64,000 bases of DNA. Source: Agathobacter rectalis ATCC 33656. Lineage in GTDB: Bacteria; Bacillota; Clostridia; Lachnospirales; Lachnospiraceae. Numbering within the stretch: position 1 is the first letter of the stretch; each line of letters opens with the position of its first letter. The stretch covers positions 2,543,501-2,607,500 of the forward strand of contig NC_012781.1 in assembly GCF_000020605.1 (NCBI RefSeq), in the 5' to 3' direction. Positions 9,223-17,962 of the stretch are shown piece after piece. The position numbers were made by a program, and so were the translations under genes. Below the pieces are notes generated by a model. The model searched no databases and had not been told where the DNA came from. It worked only from the letters and a program-made list of their open reading frames with translations.

Positions 9223-12177
9223 TTATTTATTCTTCAAATTTGTTTTCGATAAATCCCATCCCGCAGGTAATGGCTTATACACACCATTATTAGGGGTATT
9301 ATTATTTTGATGTTTGCGCAACTCCTCTATGTCTATTTCTCCAATTAATACAGAGGCATTAATTCCACCTTTTACTTTTAAAATATTCATTAAATCTTTC
9401 TTTGTTGGCTGTATGATCCTGCTATCACCATATTCTGACATATTGGATTGCACACAATAACAATATATATCCCTGCTTAGTGCCTCCATAATATTGCCAA
9501 AGTAATATGTATCCTTATTCCATTCTACCCCAAAAACTATATCTGCCAGCCCTTGAAATTCATGCCTTAAGCTTATAGACGTCAGTTCATAGCAACAATA
9601 TGTCACAAAATACATATCTCCCCAACTAAACAGTGTATGCTTTTGTCCCTTTGCCGGTTTATAGCCACGTTTTTGTACCTCCTTTAATTCTTGTGGTGAA
9701 AAATATAATTTTTGATGAAAAAACGGAACCGCATACGACATGCTATTACTTTTAATCGGTAAGATAGTAGCAGTCAAATTGTATACCAACTTGTTATGTG
9801 TTATATGTTCAATGCCACCTATTATTACCATATTATGCTTAGCAGCTTTAGATTGAAGTATTTTTAAATATTCTAACGGAATATATGCCTCAGGAAATAC
9901 CAATATATCTGCTTTATATCGTATAGCTTCGTTAAGAATTCTTCCTATTTCCTGACATCTTTTAGATATATCCCTGTTTTTACCATTAAGTATATTTAAA
10001 ATATCTTCATCTGACATTCTCACATTAGCAACCGCAATTTTCACTTTTGAATCTTTATATTTTTTATCACTTTTAATTTTTACTATATATTTGCCTCCAT
10101 CGTAAAAATCAGCCTCAATATATTCTTTAATATATTCTTCATCCATCTTACCAAAATTCTCAGCATACTTTTTACATAGTATTTGTACACTCTCTTGATC
10201 AGAACGCAATTCTCCTTTACCAGCTCTAATCTGATTTATCAAATCACTATACAATATTTCAAAAGGACTTTTGATATATGGTGCATATTTCTGATTTTGC
10301 TTACTAAATCTGCACTTTAAGACAGAGTTTAGATAATTGTCTAAAGAAAAAAATCCTCCATTATTTTTCATATCATTTCGTTGGAATGCTGACATACAAT
10401 CCTCTATGCTGACCGGCAGTAAACTTTTGTTTATCATTCGTGAATTACAATATGCTTTCCGTAAATTTTCAATATTCATCCAATTATATAAATTATTAAA
10501 CTTTTCGTATTTTTCAAGGCTTTTAATTACCTTAATACTTTCCTGAAGTGCTTTCTTGATCTCTTCTCCCCATGATATTGCTGTAGCTCTTGTCAAACAA
10601 GCAAGATAGTAATAAATTAAAGAGTTTCCTACATTCTCAATTTGCAGACTTTTTAAATATATATACTCACCACTTTTATTTTTTTCTTCATCCATATGCT
10701 TAATAGCTGAACTTATAGCTCTAGATAGATAAATAATCCCCTCCACATAATTATTAATAACATAATAATTAAGAATGCTCTCCCATAATGTATAGTTACT
10801 TAATATCTCCTTATGATTTAACACCTGTTCAAGACTTTTTGCGAACTTTTCTGCTGTATCATCCTCTGCAAATTTTGACATCATTATGTTCTTTCCTACG
10901 GTTTTAGATAATGTATACTTATCAATAGTACTTTTGTTAATTGCTCTTATTTTATTCACCGTATCTTCTCTTTCAAACTTTAAAATATCAGTATCCAGTT
11001 CTTCTATTGCAGTTTCCGGTATATAATTAAACTCACTTGAATTCTTGCAGATATCATCTTGTATTTTTTCAATTATAGTACTATACCCATCCTTATCAAT
11101 ATAAAAGAATCGAAATTTACTCTTCTGAAATTTCAGCTTAGAAAACCCACTTAATGAATACTCATCATTATCATTTTCCAGAATCTTCGATTCTTCCAAT
11201 AACTTAATCATATAGTTACAAACACATTGATTCCCTTCATTTAAAATTCTTTCTTTTAAATCATCCCAATTTTCTATTTGCGTTACAAGTATCATATCAT
11301 CTACATAACGCCCATAATATACTCCCCCTTTAGATTTTGACATCTTCTCATCAATATCTTTTAAATAATAATTTGAAATTATAGAAGAAGGAAGAAAACC
11401 TATCGGCAACATATATTCCTTATCACAACCACATAATTCTGAATATTTTTTCATTATATCATAAACGCAATAGTTTAATCGATTTAAGCTATCATCTTTG
11501 TTGTCATAAAAAGTATTTGTCATTTTTTCAAAAATCTTTTCTGTAATTTCAATATTGTAATAATATCTAGATAAATCAAGCATAGTTAATATAACACTTT
11601 TATTATTATCTTCATCATTATTACTATTATTATTCACAACATCATCAGCCTTTTTCAATCCTTGATTTCGCCAACTCTCATATTGGTTAAAATATGGTTT
11701 AAACAAATTAGGAGATGCTGTAGTTGTTTGATCATTAAAAATCAGCTTTTCATTCAGACGATTTCCATAGCAGTTTTTATCCAACGCTTTATCCATTCCA
11801 TACCCAATTGTTAATATCCAAAGAATTCCTATTATATGTCCTTCTACACACATATCTATAAAATTGTTATATTTTTCTATTGTCACATCTGTTCCGCTTA
11901 TATTTGAAATTACAATCGGTTCATCCTCTATCACATTGTCACTCTTAGTTTTTATCTCCTTTGGAAATGTCAAAACATTTATTGTTTCTAATATATTTTT
12001 CTTAAATACTTTCCATTTTATTTCATCATTAAGAGCTGCATATATGTTTTCTATCTTTTTATCTATATCTCCTCTTTCAAACTCCACAATCCTCATTCTT
12101 AAAAAAGGAACTGTTTTATCTAAATATACACTACCTTTCAGCTTTCTATATGCCTCTTCAATAAATTGTTTATCCAT
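9223..12177 (-). CDS. Reverse transcriptase-nitrilase fusion, DRT type 1 (UG1-like) defence protein
   Basis: This 984-residue protein joins an N-terminal reverse transcriptase to a C-terminal carbon-nitrogen hydrolase. The RT region shows LDLSRYYYNIEI (motif A), a LPIGFLPSSIISNYY segment (motif B) and GRYVDDMILVTQ with the catalytic Y-V-D-D near residues 291-294. A helical linker of about 370 residues follows. The last 280 residues are nitrilase-like, with the full triad: Glu in LVFPEAY (about 763), Lys in FFHQKLYFSP (about 823) and Cys in TYCCYEL (about 862). RT-nitrilase fusions of the unknown-group UG1 type are known as DRT type 1 anti-phage systems. The ATG at 12177 follows a GAGGG ribosome binding site; an in-frame upstream ATG at 12234 is less well placed. 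It diverges from the tyrosine recombinase gene. Confidence 0.9.
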   Translation of the reverse strand: MDKQFIEEAYRKLKGSVYLDKTVPFLRMRIVEFERGDIDKKIENIYAALNDEIKWKVFKKNILETINVLTFPKEIKTKSDNVIEDEPIVISNISGTDVTIEKYNNFIDMCVEGHIIGILWILTIGYGMDKALDKNCYGNRLNEKLIFNDQTTTASPNLFKPYFNQYESWRNQGLKKADDVVNNNSNNDEDNNKSVILTMLDLSRYYYNIEITEKIFEKMTNTFYDNKDDSLNRLNYCVYDIMKKYSELCGCDKEYMLPIGFLPSSIISNYYLKDIDEKMSKSKGGVYYGRYVDDMILVTQIENWDDLKERILNEGNQCVCNYMIKLLEESKILENDNDEYSLSGFSKLKFQKSKFRFFYIDKDGYSTIIEKIQDDICKNSSEFNYIPETAIEELDTDILKFEREDTVNKIRAINKSTIDKYTLSKTVGKNIMMSKFAEDDTAEKFAKSLEQVLNHKEILSNYTLWESILNYYVINNYVEGIIYLSRAISSAIKHMDEEKNKSGEYIYLKSLQIENVGNSLIYYYLACLTRATAISWGEEIKKALQESIKVIKSLEKYEKFNNLYNWMNIENLRKAYCNSRMINKSLLPVSIEDCMSAFQRNDMKNNGGFFSLDNYLNSVLKCRFSKQNQKYAPYIKSPFEILYSDLINQIRAGKGELRSDQESVQILCKKYAENFGKMDEEYIKEYIEADFYDGGKYIVKIKSDKKYKDSKVKIAVANVRMSDEDILNILNGKNRDISKRCQEIGRILNEAIRYKADILVFPEAYIPLEYLKILQSKAAKHNMVIIGGIEHITHNKLVYNLTATILPIKSNSMSYAVPFFHQKLYFSPQELKEVQKRGYKPAKGQKHTLFSWGDMYFVTYCCYELTSISLRHEFQGLADIVFGVEWNKDTYYFGNIMEALSRDIYCYCVQSNMSEYGDSRIIQPTKKDLMNILKVKGGINASVLIGEIDIEELRKHQNNNTPNNGVYKPLPAGWDLSKTNLKNK

Positions 12178-12273
12178 ATTTGTACCCTCATATTTTTTGA
12201 ATATTTTCTCATACAATGTACTCACATACATCATAAGTCTATAGTACCGCTTTTTTAATAAAAGTAAACATTC

Positions 12274-12303
12274 TTTATGTCAATATAATTATAATAGTAT
12301 AAT
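12274..12303 (+). promoter_or_regulatory. Probable promoter of the tyrosine recombinase gene
   Basis: A consensus -10 (TATAAT, 12298-12303) lies 38 bp before the recombinase start codon. A weak -35 (TTTATG, 12274-12279) is 18 bp upstream of it. An AAAGGAG ribosome binding site follows. Confidence 0.55.
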
Positions 12304-12340
12304 AATCACTAATATCAAATTATCAAAAGGAGATTCTACT

Positions 12341-13261
12341 ATGAATAACTTACAAACACACATAAGCAGCTATTTAGAATACTGTCTGGCTCAAAAAAGG
12401 CTTGATGAAAAGACTATAAAAGCCTACAGAATTGATCTTATTCAATTTTATAATGAAATATCAATATCAGACCCTTGTAAGATTGCATCCTATGATTTAG
12501 AAAAATATATAGAAAAAATGCATCTAAAATACAAGCCGAAATCTGTCAGGCGGAAAATTGCATCAATTAAAGCTTTTTTTCATTATTTAGAATACAAAAA
12601 CATAATACTGCAAAATCCATTTAATAAAATACAAATTCATTTTCGAGAACCGGTAATCCTCCCCAAAACAATCCCTCTCTATATAGTGGAAAAATTCTTA
12701 TTTACTATATATAAACAACGTTCTGCCGCCAAAACTAATTATCAAAAAAGAAATGCCTTACGCGATGCTGCTATTGTTGAGCTGCTATTCTCCACAGGAA
12801 TACGAATCTCAGAACTATGTAATCTTAAAATCAGTGATGTAAACCTAATTGATGGTGTCATCTTAATATACGGAAAAGGAAGCAAAGAAAGAATTCTGCA
12901 AATTGGAAATAGTTCCGTACTTAATATTTTGAAAGAATATAAAAACGACTTCTACAATGAAATCGTACAGTGTAATCACTTTTTTTCCAGTCAATCCGGA
13001 AAACCATTATCAGATCAGTCTGTTCGTCGAATGATAAATAAATATGCCTCTCTCTCATCTATTGATTTACATATAACACCTCATATGTTCAGACACACTT
13101 TCGCCACAAGCCTTCTAGAAGCTGATGTTGATATTCGGTATATTCAAGAAATGCTTGGGCATAGTTCAATTAATATCACTCAAATCTATACTCATGTAGC
13201 AGTCTCAAAGCAAAAAGATATTCTAATAAACAAACATCCTAGAAAAGATTTTCATTTTTAA
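12341..13261 (+). CDS. Tyrosine recombinase (XerC/D-like), probable DNA invertase
   Basis: The 306-residue protein has a SAM-like N-terminal core-binding domain (about 1-90) and a catalytic domain with all hallmark residues: Arg in TGIRISELCNL, Lys in GKGSKERIL, His and Arg in TPHMFRHTFAT, His in LGHSSI and the nucleophilic Tyr in QIYTHVAV. Such proteins cut and rejoin short sites with inverted arms. Only 36 bp after its stop codon lies a 26-bp sequence that recurs as a perfect inverted copy at 59722-59747. The repeat contains an inner dyad GATAAT-5 nt-ATTATC of the kind these enzymes bind. I infer that this recombinase inverts the cassette between those repeats. It could instead be an unrelated integrase. 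Confidence 0.85.
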   Translation: MNNLQTHISSYLEYCLAQKRLDEKTIKAYRIDLIQFYNEISISDPCKIASYDLEKYIEKMHLKYKPKSVRRKIASIKAFFHYLEYKNIILQNPFNKIQIHFREPVILPKTIPLYIVEKFLFTIYKQRSAAKTNYQKRNALRDAAIVELLFSTGIRISELCNLKISDVNLIDGVILIYGKGSKERILQIGNSSVLNILKEYKNDFYNEIVQCNHFFSSQSGKPLSDQSVRRMINKYASLSSIDLHITPHMFRHTFATSLLEADVDIRYIQEMLGHSSINITQIYTHVAVSKQKDILINKHPRKDFHF

Positions 13262-13269
13262 TTATTATA

Positions 13270-13297
13270 CAATCCATCACTAAGTTGGTGGATTGTA
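13270..13297 (+). other. Stem-loop between the recombinase gene and the left inverted repeat
   Basis: An 11-bp stem (ACAATCCATCA with TGGTGGATTGT, one G-T wobble) with a 6-nt loop sits just after the recombinase stop codon and directly abuts the left inverted repeat. It lacks a T-run, so it is a weak terminator at best. It may insulate the cassette from recombinase transcription. Confidence 0.45.
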
Positions 13298-13322
13298 ATT
13301 GATGGATAATAGATGATTATCT
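13297..13322 (+). repeat. Left 26-bp inverted repeat of the putative invertible cassette
   Basis: Begins AATTGATGGATAATAGATGA and ends TTATCT; a perfect reverse-complement copy lies at 59722-59747. It contains an inner dyad, GATAAT and ATTATC, separated by AGATG, typical of tyrosine-recombinase crossover sites. Confidence 0.8.
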
Positions 13323-13375
13323 TTCATGTTACGTACTATTTTCTTTTTTAACAAACTAATTACGAAAGGTTTTTT

Positions 13376-14374
13376 ATGAAATTTTTGATTATATGTGATT
13401 ATCGCGAAAATTTTGTTGATTATTCCCGAGCTAATACAAATAAAATGTATAATGATCATCCGAGCCAAAAAAATATAACGGAAATAATGGATGCAATCAA
13501 ATCCTTGGGATACAATTGTGATTATTTCGGAGGTATTCCTGAATTGATTCACGCAATTGATACAAATCAAAGCTTTGATGATAGTATTTTTTTAAATTTT
13601 TCAGATGGAATGGATGAGGATTATAGCCGTATACAGGCTCCTGCATTATTAGAGATATTAAATGTTCCATATAGTGGTTCAGGTGTGTTCCCATCTGCAT
13701 TAATGAATAATAAGCACTTTTGTAAAAAAGCATTACTAAACTTAGGAATCAGAATGCCTAAATCTTGTATTGTAAATCATGATTTTCCACTTAATTGTGC
13801 TCAATTAAGAAAATGGAAATATCCTTTATTTGTAAAACCAAATTGTGAAGGCTCATCTTTGGGTATTTCGAATGACTGTGTTTGCCATACAATTGATGAA
13901 GTAATCAAAAAATGTAACAAATTGCTCATGGACTTTCAAGAAATTATCATAGAAGAATATGTTGAAGGTATTGATGTAACAAATTATTTGATTGGAAATA
14001 ATGCTTCATATTATATAAATAGCATTGTTACCGCTAAATTATTTGATGAATCTTCTTATGCAATTTATGGTATTAACGAAAAACAAAATAAACTTAGAAC
14101 TTTGTTTATAGATGATGAATATATTCCAACTAATTTAGTTGAGGCTATTAAAAGGCAATCAATTTTAATAGCCCAAACATTAGGTGTTCATGATATATGC
14201 CGTATTGATTATCGTGTGAATGTTTCAAAACAAGAATTTGATTTTATTGAAATAAACTCCGCACCACGTTTCAGTAGCACAAGTGAAATTGGATTTATTG
14301 CACAAAAAAACAATATTCTATTTTCTAAAATGGTTCAATATTATTTAACTACTGTTCTTGATCGATTAACATGA
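13376..14374 (+). CDS. ATP-grasp ligase, D-alanine-D-alanine ligase-like
   Basis: The 332-residue protein follows the D-Ala-D-Ala ligase plan: an N-terminal Rossmann-like domain, the YSGSGVFPSALMNNKHFCK segment, the KPNCEGSSLGIS loop with the ATP-contacting lysine, IIEEYVEGIDV, and a metal-binding end CRIDYRVN with FIEINSAPRF. It is somewhat short (Ddl is usually 340-370 residues) and diverged, so it may join other carboxylate and amine substrates. The ATG follows GAAAGG. It meets the NTPase-TPR gene tail to tail with a 1-bp gap and lies just inside a 26-bp inverted repeat. No promoter was seen between the repeat and the gene. It may therefore be silent in the present orientation. Confidence 0.85.
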   Translation: MKFLIICDYRENFVDYSRANTNKMYNDHPSQKNITEIMDAIKSLGYNCDYFGGIPELIHAIDTNQSFDDSIFLNFSDGMDEDYSRIQAPALLEILNVPYSGSGVFPSALMNNKHFCKKALLNLGIRMPKSCIVNHDFPLNCAQLRKWKYPLFVKPNCEGSSLGISNDCVCHTIDEVIKKCNKLLMDFQEIIIEEYVEGIDVTNYLIGNNASYYINSIVTAKLFDESSYAIYGINEKQNKLRTLFIDDEYIPTNLVEAIKRQSILIAQTLGVHDICRIDYRVNVSKQEFDFIEINSAPRFSSTSEIGFIAQKNNILFSKMVQYYLTTVLDRLT

Positions 14375-14375
14375 A

Positions 14376-15788
14376 TTAATCATGCGCGTACACTAAAAAC
14401 CAAGGTTCGAAGTACAATGTATTTGAACATTGTTCCTTGGGGCGTGGTATCGGATTATTATTCGAGTTATTATTCAATAAGTAATAGTAACGCCATTCAC
14501 TAGAAGTGCCCTTGACTAAGGATTCACATTGTTTCAAATAACTATTTTTATCAATTTCTAAATTAAGTTCATTGCTTACAATGGCAAGATTAATATATAA
14601 TTTTCTTTTCATTATAGTATCAATTTGAGAATATTTTTCCACGTAATTTTTTAAAAAACTATAGTATCTTTCTGTTTCTTGCTCTTGATGCAAATAGAGT
14701 GTACACACCATTAAATGATTTTGTAATACAATATTGCCATACTCAGTTCGATTCCATAGAAGTGCCTCCTGAAGTACTTCTATTGCTTCTTGGTAATTCT
14801 GCTCTAACATGCAACAGATTGCATAATTATTCGCAGCGTATGAATACTCATGAAGCCGAAGCTTTTTTATGGTTCTGGAAGATTCATAAAAAATTTCCTT
14901 TGCATCAGACAGTTGATCATTTTTTGCATAAAGAAATCCTTTTGTTGTCTTTATATATGCAATTTCTAACTCATCATTTAATAGTCTTTCTGCTTCACAC
15001 AATACATTTATGGCATCATCAAATTTCAAAAAATTGTGACAACCTCTCATAGTATTTGCCCAAATATCTGGAAACATTTCTCGATACTCATTCTTTATTA
15101 TATTAAAATATTTTTTTGATTTGTCTACTGTATCATTTATCTCAAAATAGTACATATGCAATACATTCAGAGTTTGCACGTATTCACGACTATTTGTTTC
15201 AACATATTTTAGTGCCTCTTCCAATGTTTCTGCTGCTTGTTTAGTTCTTCCTATATTATTATAACTTTTTCCAATATAAAAAAGATAATAAAATTTAACT
15301 TTATTATATTGTAACTCATTCCAATCTATGGTATTAAATTCTTCTATTGCAAGGTTATACTCTCCTGTTCGATAAGAGTTTATTGCAATAAAAATTACAT
15401 TCATAATATTTAATTTATTAAACGAAGCACTTAAACAAGAAAAAACCTTTTGTGCATCATAATATTGTTTGTTTCGTGCTAACATTTTTCCATAACGAAA
15501 ATTGAGATGTTCCCAACCTACAATTTCTGCATTACGAGCAAGTTTACAGAGTAATTTTTGTTTTTCCAAAATAGTCTTTTTTCCATTTAAAAACTCATAT
15601 GCATATTGTGAAAACATAGGTCTAAAAGGTGAGTTTTCGAAGATGTTCTCTAAATCCCTATAATCAATATCATGAATTGGAGAAATAGTATTATCAGAGT
15701 TATACAACAAAATTTTATTATCAATTAAGTTTTGCAACGGTGTACAAAGGGAACATAATAAAAAACTTAATAATGGACTGCCAATCTT
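14376..15788 (-). pseudogene. C-terminal TPR half of an NTPase gene split by the ICE
   Basis: About 470 codons of tetratricopeptide-like helical repeats, rich in the A-x-x-x-[FYL] and N-A/N-Y-A pattern (for example EHLNFRYGKMLARNKQYYDA and YSYAANNYAICCMLEQNYQE). There is no start codon or promoter of its own at the ICE edge. The upstream half lies at 58598-59680. Joining the two at the shared CTT (15786-15788 and 58598-58600) restores one frame, reading ...LQASVYK then IGSPLLSFLL..., about 830 codons in all. Proteins with an N-terminal NTPase and C-terminal TPRs are typical of STAND-type sensors. An apparent in-frame start at 15806 lies in ICE sequence and is not genuine. Confidence 0.8.
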
Positions 15789-15796
15789 ACACAAAG

Positions 15797-15829
15797 TACC
15801 GCCCAAACGAGACTACGGGCGGTATTTTT
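15797..15829 (+). terminator. Hairpin terminator at the left ICE end
   Basis: TACCGCCC (15797-15804) pairs with GGGCGGTA (15817-15824), followed by TTTTT. It lies within the recombinase attachment region and would stop transcription passing between host and element. Confidence 0.6.
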
Positions 15830-15922
15830 GTATCATGGCGGAGAAAGGAGGAACTTCCCACGGGGGCTTGACTGAAAAGTTGAGCCTCTTTTTTCATGCC
15901 AAAAAACAGGAGGTAAATGCTT

Positions 15923-17296
15923 ATGGCAGATGATAAAACCACAAAAACGCCGGAACAGCCGGTAACGGATAGCGGGCCGGGCAAGGAAACGCCTCCCGCT
16001 CCCCCAAAAGAGCCGGAGAAGGTTTCCGTTTCTCCGGAGCCGGAAAAAAAGACGGAACCGGAGGTAAAGAACCCGCAGGTTTCCGTCTATAACTTCGCTG
16101 AAATTATGAAGGAAAAGAAAGTCGAGGAACGGGCGGCAGCTCCCAGCGGGGAAAAGCCTGTCCCGGCAAAAACGGAAAAACCGGAAAAGCAGCCGGAGGC
16201 TCCGAAGAAAGCGGAGGAAAAACCCAAAGAGCCGGAACAGCCGAAGCGCCGGGGCCGTCCCCCGAAGGCAGATAAGGACAAGGACGCAGCCCCGAAGCCC
16301 AAAGCTCCCGCACAGAAACCGGAAAAGGCGGTCAAAAAGGAACCGGAGAAAAAAACGGCTCCAACGGTGCAGACTGCTCCCACTCCGAAGGAACCCGAAA
16401 AGCCGAAGGATGCACCACGCCGGGGCAAGGAGCAGATCGTCTATATCAAGCTGAACGAGCTCTACGCCTTCAAGAACCATCCCTTTGAAGTCCGGGATGA
16501 TGAAGAAATGCGGGCTATGGTGTCCAGCGTTAAGGACAAGGGCGTGACCCAGCCCGCTATTGTTCGTCCCCGTGAGGATGGCGGCTATGAGATCGTGTCC
16601 GGCCACCGCCGCCAGAAAGCCAGCGAGCTTGCCGGGTATGCGGATATGCCCTGTATCGTCCGAAACCTGACAGACGATGAAGCCATCACGCAGATGGTCG
16701 AGGACAATCTCAACCAGCGTGAAGAAATCCTCCCCAGTGAGCGGGCCAAAGCCTTGAAAATGCAGCTTGAGGCCATCAAGCACCAGGGCTCCCGCACTTC
16801 GGGCCAGATTGACCCGAAGGACGCAGGCAAACGCTCCAACGAGATTGTGGCCGAGCGCAATAAGATGGCGGTCAAGCAGGTGCAGCGGTATATCCGGCTC
16901 AATGAACTGGTTCCCGACCTGATGAAGCTGATGGATGAAAAAAAGCTGGGCTTTACTACGGCGGTGGAGCTTTCCTATATCGGCAAGAAGAACCAGAACT
17001 ATATCGCCGTCGCCATTGACAGCCAGCAGTCCTCTCCTTCGCAGGCGCAGGCAAAGCGTATGCGTGAGCTGGACGAAAAGAAGCTGCTCAACGGGGATGT
17101 GATCGACGGCATTATGATGGAGGACAAAAAGGAGGTAGACAAAGTGATTTTGACAGGTGCGGAACTGAGCAAATATTTCGGCAAGGAAACTACGCCGAGG
17201 GAAATGAAGGACCAGATCATCAAGTTGCTGGACGACTGGAAGGGACAGCAGAAGGAACACGAAAAGCCGGAGAAGAAAAACGAACAGGAAAAGTAA
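15923..17296 (+). CDS. parB: ParB/Spo0J-family partition protein
   Basis: The 457-residue protein has a long, low-complexity Pro/Lys/Glu-rich N-terminus (about 170 residues) and then a ParB nuclease-like domain. Visible motifs are the KLNELYAFKNHPFEVRDDE start, IVRPREDGGYEIVSGHRRQKA (GHRR box) and VEDNLNQREEILPSERAKA, followed by a helix-turn-helix region. ParB on such elements suggests stabilising the excised or replicating circle, but no ParA is present here. The ATG at 15923 sits 9 bp after AGGAGG; the ATG at 15917 is too close. It is the first gene of the element, behind a terminator-like hairpin. Confidence 0.9.
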   Translation: MADDKTTKTPEQPVTDSGPGKETPPAPPKEPEKVSVSPEPEKKTEPEVKNPQVSVYNFAEIMKEKKVEERAAAPSGEKPVPAKTEKPEKQPEAPKKAEEKPKEPEQPKRRGRPPKADKDKDAAPKPKAPAQKPEKAVKKEPEKKTAPTVQTAPTPKEPEKPKDAPRRGKEQIVYIKLNELYAFKNHPFEVRDDEEMRAMVSSVKDKGVTQPAIVRPREDGGYEIVSGHRRQKASELAGYADMPCIVRNLTDDEAITQMVEDNLNQREEILPSERAKALKMQLEAIKHQGSRTSGQIDPKDAGKRSNEIVAERNKMAVKQVQRYIRLNELVPDLMKLMDEKKLGFTTAVELSYIGKKNQNYIAVAIDSQQSSPSQAQAKRMRELDEKKLLNGDVIDGIMMEDKKEVDKVILTGAELSKYFGKETTPREMKDQIIKLLDDWKGQQKEHEKPEKKNEQEK

Positions 17297-17354
17297 GCCC
17301 AAACTTCGGGTCAGCATGGCCCGAGGATTGCGGGGTTCTGCCCCGCGCCCCGAA

Positions 17355-17520
17355 GCTCTGGAGATATAAATGATTCCCCGTCGCCAGTTATTCCGTAGCA
17401 TAGCCGGGAAAATCAGTCAAGGGCAGCGCCGCCGCAGGCGGTGCCGGAGGCACCCTTGACGGATTTCTCCCGGTTATGCTTTTTCCCGGTCAAGCGACGG
17501 GGATATAAATTCTCCAGAGC
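17355..17520. repeat. 166-bp multi-arm inverted repeat after parB
   Basis: Three nested pairs of arms are visible: GCTCTGGAGA (17355-17364) with TCTCCAGAGC (17511-17520); CCCCGTCGC (17376-17384) with GCGACGGGG (17494-17502); and AGCATAGCCGGGAAAA...GTCAAGGG (17397-17423) with CCCTTGAC...CTCCCGGTTATGCT (17453-17480). The centre is itself a GC-rich hairpin. This could be a cruciform, a single-strand origin or a structured RNA. It fills the 309-bp gap between parB and the next gene, where no coding region is seen. Confidence 0.7.
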
Positions 17521-17605
17521 CGTTCCCCTTCCCGGGGGAAGGGGCGGAGGGGTTGGGCGAACTCTTGCTTTTCCCTAAACCTAAACAGAAATGGAGGCTC
17601 AACCA

Positions 17606-17962
17606 ATGAAACGACCTTTAGCGTACCTGACCGCCGCATGGAGCGGCGAGCCGGATGTTGATATGGAGCTGGCGGCCCACTACTGCCGTCTTGCTTATGA
17701 GGCGGGCTTTTCCCCGATCTGCCCGCTCTTGTATCTGCCGCTGTTTTTGAATGACAGCGTTCCCGAGGAACACAAGGCCGGGATTGATATGCGCCGGGAT
17801 ATGCTGCGGCGCTCCCACACCCTGATCGTCTGCGGCAGCGCTGTGGATGAGGATGTAAAAAACGATATTGCGGTTGCCGGGCGGCTGGGCATTGCGGCGA
17901 CCACACTGGAAGGGGTGCTTGCCGTGAAGGGACACGGCACCCCGGGCCATGCCGGACATTAA
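17606..17962 (+). CDS. DUF4406-like protein (nucleoside deoxyribosyltransferase-like fold)
   Basis: The 118-residue protein begins MKRPLAYLTAAWSGEPDVD and holds an ICPLLYLP segment, a DMRRDMLRRSHTLIVCG segment and a D-I-A-V-A-G helix. This is the plan of small DUF4406-type proteins related to nucleoside 2-deoxyribosyltransferases, common in phages and conjugative transposons. Their substrate is not established. GGAGG lies 8 bp before the ATG at 17606 and is preferred over the ATG at 17591, which overlaps that site. The end overlaps the methylase gene by 14 bp, suggesting coupled translation. Confidence 0.7.
   Translation: MKRPLAYLTAAWSGEPDVDMELAAHYCRLAYEAGFSPICPLLYLPLFLNDSVPEEHKAGIDMRRDMLRRSHTLIVCGSAVDEDVKNDIAVAGRLGIAATTLEGVLAVKGHGTPGHAGH

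Noticed and set aside
13270-13297. Hairpin after the recombinase gene as a strong terminator
   Set aside because: No T-run follows on either strand, so it is listed only as a stem-loop.
14376-15806. TPR gene read as a complete gene starting at 15806
   Set aside because: The first codons come from the ICE end; the natural upstream half is at 58598-59680 and the frames join exactly.
15833-17401. Long minus-strand frame (about 520 codons) opposite parB
   Set aside because: Its composition is extremely Leu/Arg/Phe-rich, as expected from the antisense of a Lys/Glu/Pro-rich GC-rich gene, and parB motifs on the other strand are clear.
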